32,763 bases of DNA from Clostridia bacterium (GTDB taxonomy: Bacteria > Bacillota > Clostridia > Oscillospirales > UBA644): assembly GCA_017427285.1 (NCBI GenBank), contig JAFRTE010000023.1, positions 1 through 32,763 on the forward strand, in the 5' to 3' direction. The notes beneath the pieces were generated by a model. It was not told the DNA's origin, searched no databases, and saw only the letters and a program-made list of their open reading frames with translations. Within the stretch, counting starts at the first letter, position 1; the number at the start of each line of letters is the position of its first letter. The position numbers and the translations under genes are program-made. Below, in pieces: positions 31,154 through 32,763 of this stretch.

Positions 31154-32560
31154 ATGGGAAAACACCGTATTCTGATTATTGCAGTCGTTTTTATGATTTT
31201 CATCTCTGCGTGCGCGAGCGCGGAAGAGATAGTGCCCGAATACCTTGACGGATCGCGCGACGACTCGGCGGACCTCAACGGGCAGACGCTTATCATGGGC
31301 ATGGTTCCGGACTATTTCTTCGAAGGCGAAAATTCCGTATTGACCTATACTTACAATACGGACCTCGGCGATCTTGCCGCTAAAAGAATAAACGACATCG
31401 AAAGCAAGTATAACTGCAAGCTTCAGTTTGACTACGTTGGCAGAACGGGTTCCCTTGCGTTCAGCTCCGCTGCGGCAGGACTTTACATTTTCGATTTCAT
31501 CAGCGAAGAATCGTTTTTCCTTTACAATTACCTCAAAACATACGCTTTTCAGGACCTGACAAAGGTTGAAAATCTCGACGTATTCGATGAAACGAAGTGG
31601 GGAAGCAGATATATGCGCGTTTCTACGATGTATGACGGCGCTATAATCGGTGTCCTGCCCGCAATGCACCCCATGAGACTCACAAACTCGATAGACGAGA
31701 TCCTCGTAATAAACGAAGACTATATAAACAGGCTTTCCGCTACCGACCCGAGGGATTACTACGAGCGCGGAGAATGGAACTGGGATACGTTTGAAGATTG
31801 TCTGCTGAATTATGCGTTTACCGACAATTCCAACAATCTTGTTTATTCTCTTGGCGCAGGAATGGGGCAGACTGCCCGTTCGCTTGCAATGTGCAACGGA
31901 TACGAATTTATAACGTTTTACGACAACGACGATTTCGAGCTCGGATATTTCGGACCCAACGCAATCGAGGCGTATAACTGGACGTTCGAGTTATACAACG
32001 GTCCCGCGGGCCGCAATATAGATACGGAGTCGTCTCTCGAAAAATTCATCGCCGGCAATTCGGTAATGCAGTATCTAGGCGCATATCAGATCGTGTCAAC
32101 TACCGATTCTGTTGCGTTTAAGATGGATAATTTCGGAATTGTTCCCTCTCCGTGCGGACCGAGCGCAAAAGGGCAGGACGACTGGAAAACCAGCTATTCT
32201 TCCGCCGACTTTACCCTTGCAATACCCGTCACGGCAAAAGACGTTGAGATTTCGGCTCTTATCCTCGATAAAATTTACGAACCATTCGAGGGATACGAAA
32301 CAAAAGAACAGGTTATAGATTATCTGCGCAGAAATTATTTCCTTGACGTGCGTGACGCGGAATACTTCGTTGAAATGGCTCTCGGAGACAAACCGTTCTT
32401 CCACGACAACTCCAGAGGATTCGGTTTCTTCGGCAGTATCGGAGACGGCGTTACCAAAATGGTAGACTCATATAAGGGAGCGGCGATCGAGGCAGCGAAA
32501 AAGAACCTTGTTCCCGCATACAAAACGCTTGAAATGTACGAGGATATGTTCCACGACTGA
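31154..32560 (+). CDS. Extracellular solute-binding lipoprotein 3
   Basis: A 468-residue lipoprotein with Cys20 in FISACA as lipidation site. DLNGQTLIMGMVPDYFF opens the mature part in the same way as protein 1 (DLTGQTYRWG). GEWNWDTFEDCLLNYAFTDN, VPSPCGPSAKGQD and EPFEGYETKEQVIDYLRRN match protein 2 closely. It is in the sugar-binding superfamily of ABC transport, again without a permease or ATPase. The ligand is unknown; the aromatic residues in WNWD and the Tyr-rich loops would suit a sugar-binding cleft. It is the last gene in the window; a structured non-coding element follows. Confidence 0.87.
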   Translation: MGKHRILIIAVVFMIFISACASAEEIVPEYLDGSRDDSADLNGQTLIMGMVPDYFFEGENSVLTYTYNTDLGDLAAKRINDIESKYNCKLQFDYVGRTGSLAFSSAAAGLYIFDFISEESFFLYNYLKTYAFQDLTKVENLDVFDETKWGSRYMRVSTMYDGAIIGVLPAMHPMRLTNSIDEILVINEDYINRLSATDPRDYYERGEWNWDTFEDCLLNYAFTDNSNNLVYSLGAGMGQTARSLAMCNGYEFITFYDNDDFELGYFGPNAIEAYNWTFELYNGPAGRNIDTESSLEKFIAGNSVMQYLGAYQIVSTTDSVAFKMDNFGIVPSPCGPSAKGQDDWKTSYSSADFTLAIPVTAKDVEISALILDKIYEPFEGYETKEQVIDYLRRNYFLDVRDAEYFVEMALGDKPFFHDNSRGFGFFGSIGDGVTKMVDSYKGAAIEAAKKNLVPAYKTLEMYEDMFHD

Positions 32561-32705
32561 TGATCTGTCGGTAAACGTCATTTTTATTTAATGCAATATC
32601 AAATCCCACCCCAAGCGATACACTGTTTCATCCCCAATTAGGTGTAAAAACTCTGCTCGATGGCGGGCGGCGGCGTACAAAAAATCTATATGGTGTTGTT
32701 AAGAG

Positions 32706-32760
32706 AACCGTCCCGGCGGGACAGGTCAGGCAGTGACCTGTTCCACCTCCGGGATGGGTT
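32706..32760. repeat. Long interrupted palindrome at the right edge
   Basis: AACC (32706-32709) and TCCCGG (32711-32716) pair with CCGGGA (32749-32754) and GGTT (32757-32760). Inside, GGGACAGGTCA (32718-32728) pairs with TGACCTGTTCC (32734-32744) around a GGCAG loop. That is 21 pairs, with only one G-T, broken by two small internal loops. It lies in a 203-nt tail with no gene and no T tract. It could be the folded end of a mobile element, a dispersed repeat or a structured RNA; the window ends 3 nt after it, so its full extent is not known. The 32561-32705 stretch before it has only short low-complexity GGC runs (32660-32674). Confidence 0.6.
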
Positions 32761-32763
32761 TGA

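Noticed and set aside
30992..31669. A 225-codon open frame on the minus strand
   Set aside because: It is antisense to the end of the MATE gene, the promoter at 31091 and the start of solute-binding protein 3, all of which are well supported. Composition fits a shadow frame.
1..32763. CRISPR array, tRNA, rRNA, prophage or transposase genes
   Set aside because: I looked for regular repeats, cloverleaf-like sequence, rRNA-like conserved stretches and integrase or transposase motifs and saw none, apart from the unexplained palindrome at the right edge.

Overview
The window looks like chromosomal DNA from an anaerobic, gut-type member of the Clostridia (Firmicutes). The evidence is the lipobox lipoproteins, the strong AGGAGG-type ribosome binding sites, the -35/-10 promoters with mostly 17-bp spacers, a glycyl-radical enzyme with its activase, WYL and OmpR-type regulators, and several glycoside hydrolases. 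I cannot name the genus. I see no rRNA, tRNA, CRISPR array, phage gene or transposase gene. TAG is used as an ordinary stop.

Layout. (1) 1-6471: the tail of a membrane-anchored protein and its terminator, then leftward genes: a GH78 alpha-L-rhamnosidase with a uroporphyrinogen-decarboxylase-family protein, and a WYL regulator heading an operon of two multi-pass membrane proteins. (2) 6513-7327: divergent promoters and a DUF4405 pseudogene with three lesions. (3) 7405-11010: a leftward, very long GH2 glycosidase. (4) 11170-18231: a rightward signalling and envelope block. It holds an intact OmpR-type response regulator and histidine kinase, then a beta-helical carbohydrate-binding-domain lipoprotein, a second regulator/kinase pair that has lost key phosphotransfer residues, a VTC-type polyphosphate polymerase and a DUF4956 membrane protein. 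(5) 18252-22194: a lone solute-binding lipoprotein, then a leftward operon of a duplicated DUF1538 membrane protein and two PII-like proteins. (6) 22390-24905: an ADP-ribosylglycohydrolase and a second solute-binding lipoprotein. (7) 24941-29481: glycyl radical enzyme activase, glycyl radical enzyme and GH29 alpha-L-fucosidase. (8) 29648-32560: a MATE transporter and a third solute-binding lipoprotein. (9) The right edge carries a long interrupted palindrome cut close to the window end.

How the genes fit together. Rhamnosidase, GH2 enzyme and fucosidase all lack signal peptides, so they probably act on imported oligosaccharides. Three solute-binding lipoproteins have no permease or ATPase genes beside them and would need a partner elsewhere, or act as sensors or sugar scavengers. 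The most system-like region is 11170-18231. The first regulator/kinase pair is intact. Two near-identical direct-repeat sites with 11-bp periodicity, each 10 nt before a -10 hexamer, lie upstream of that regulator and of the lipoprotein gene. This suggests an autoregulated two-component system that switches on the lipoprotein, pseudo-regulator, pseudo-kinase, polyphosphate polymerase and DUF4956 operon. The other strong candidates are the PII-like/DUF1538 operon (a possible ligand-gated transporter of unknown substrate) and a glycyl radical enzyme whose active-site cysteine lacks the Cys-x-Glu signature of the known dehydratases.
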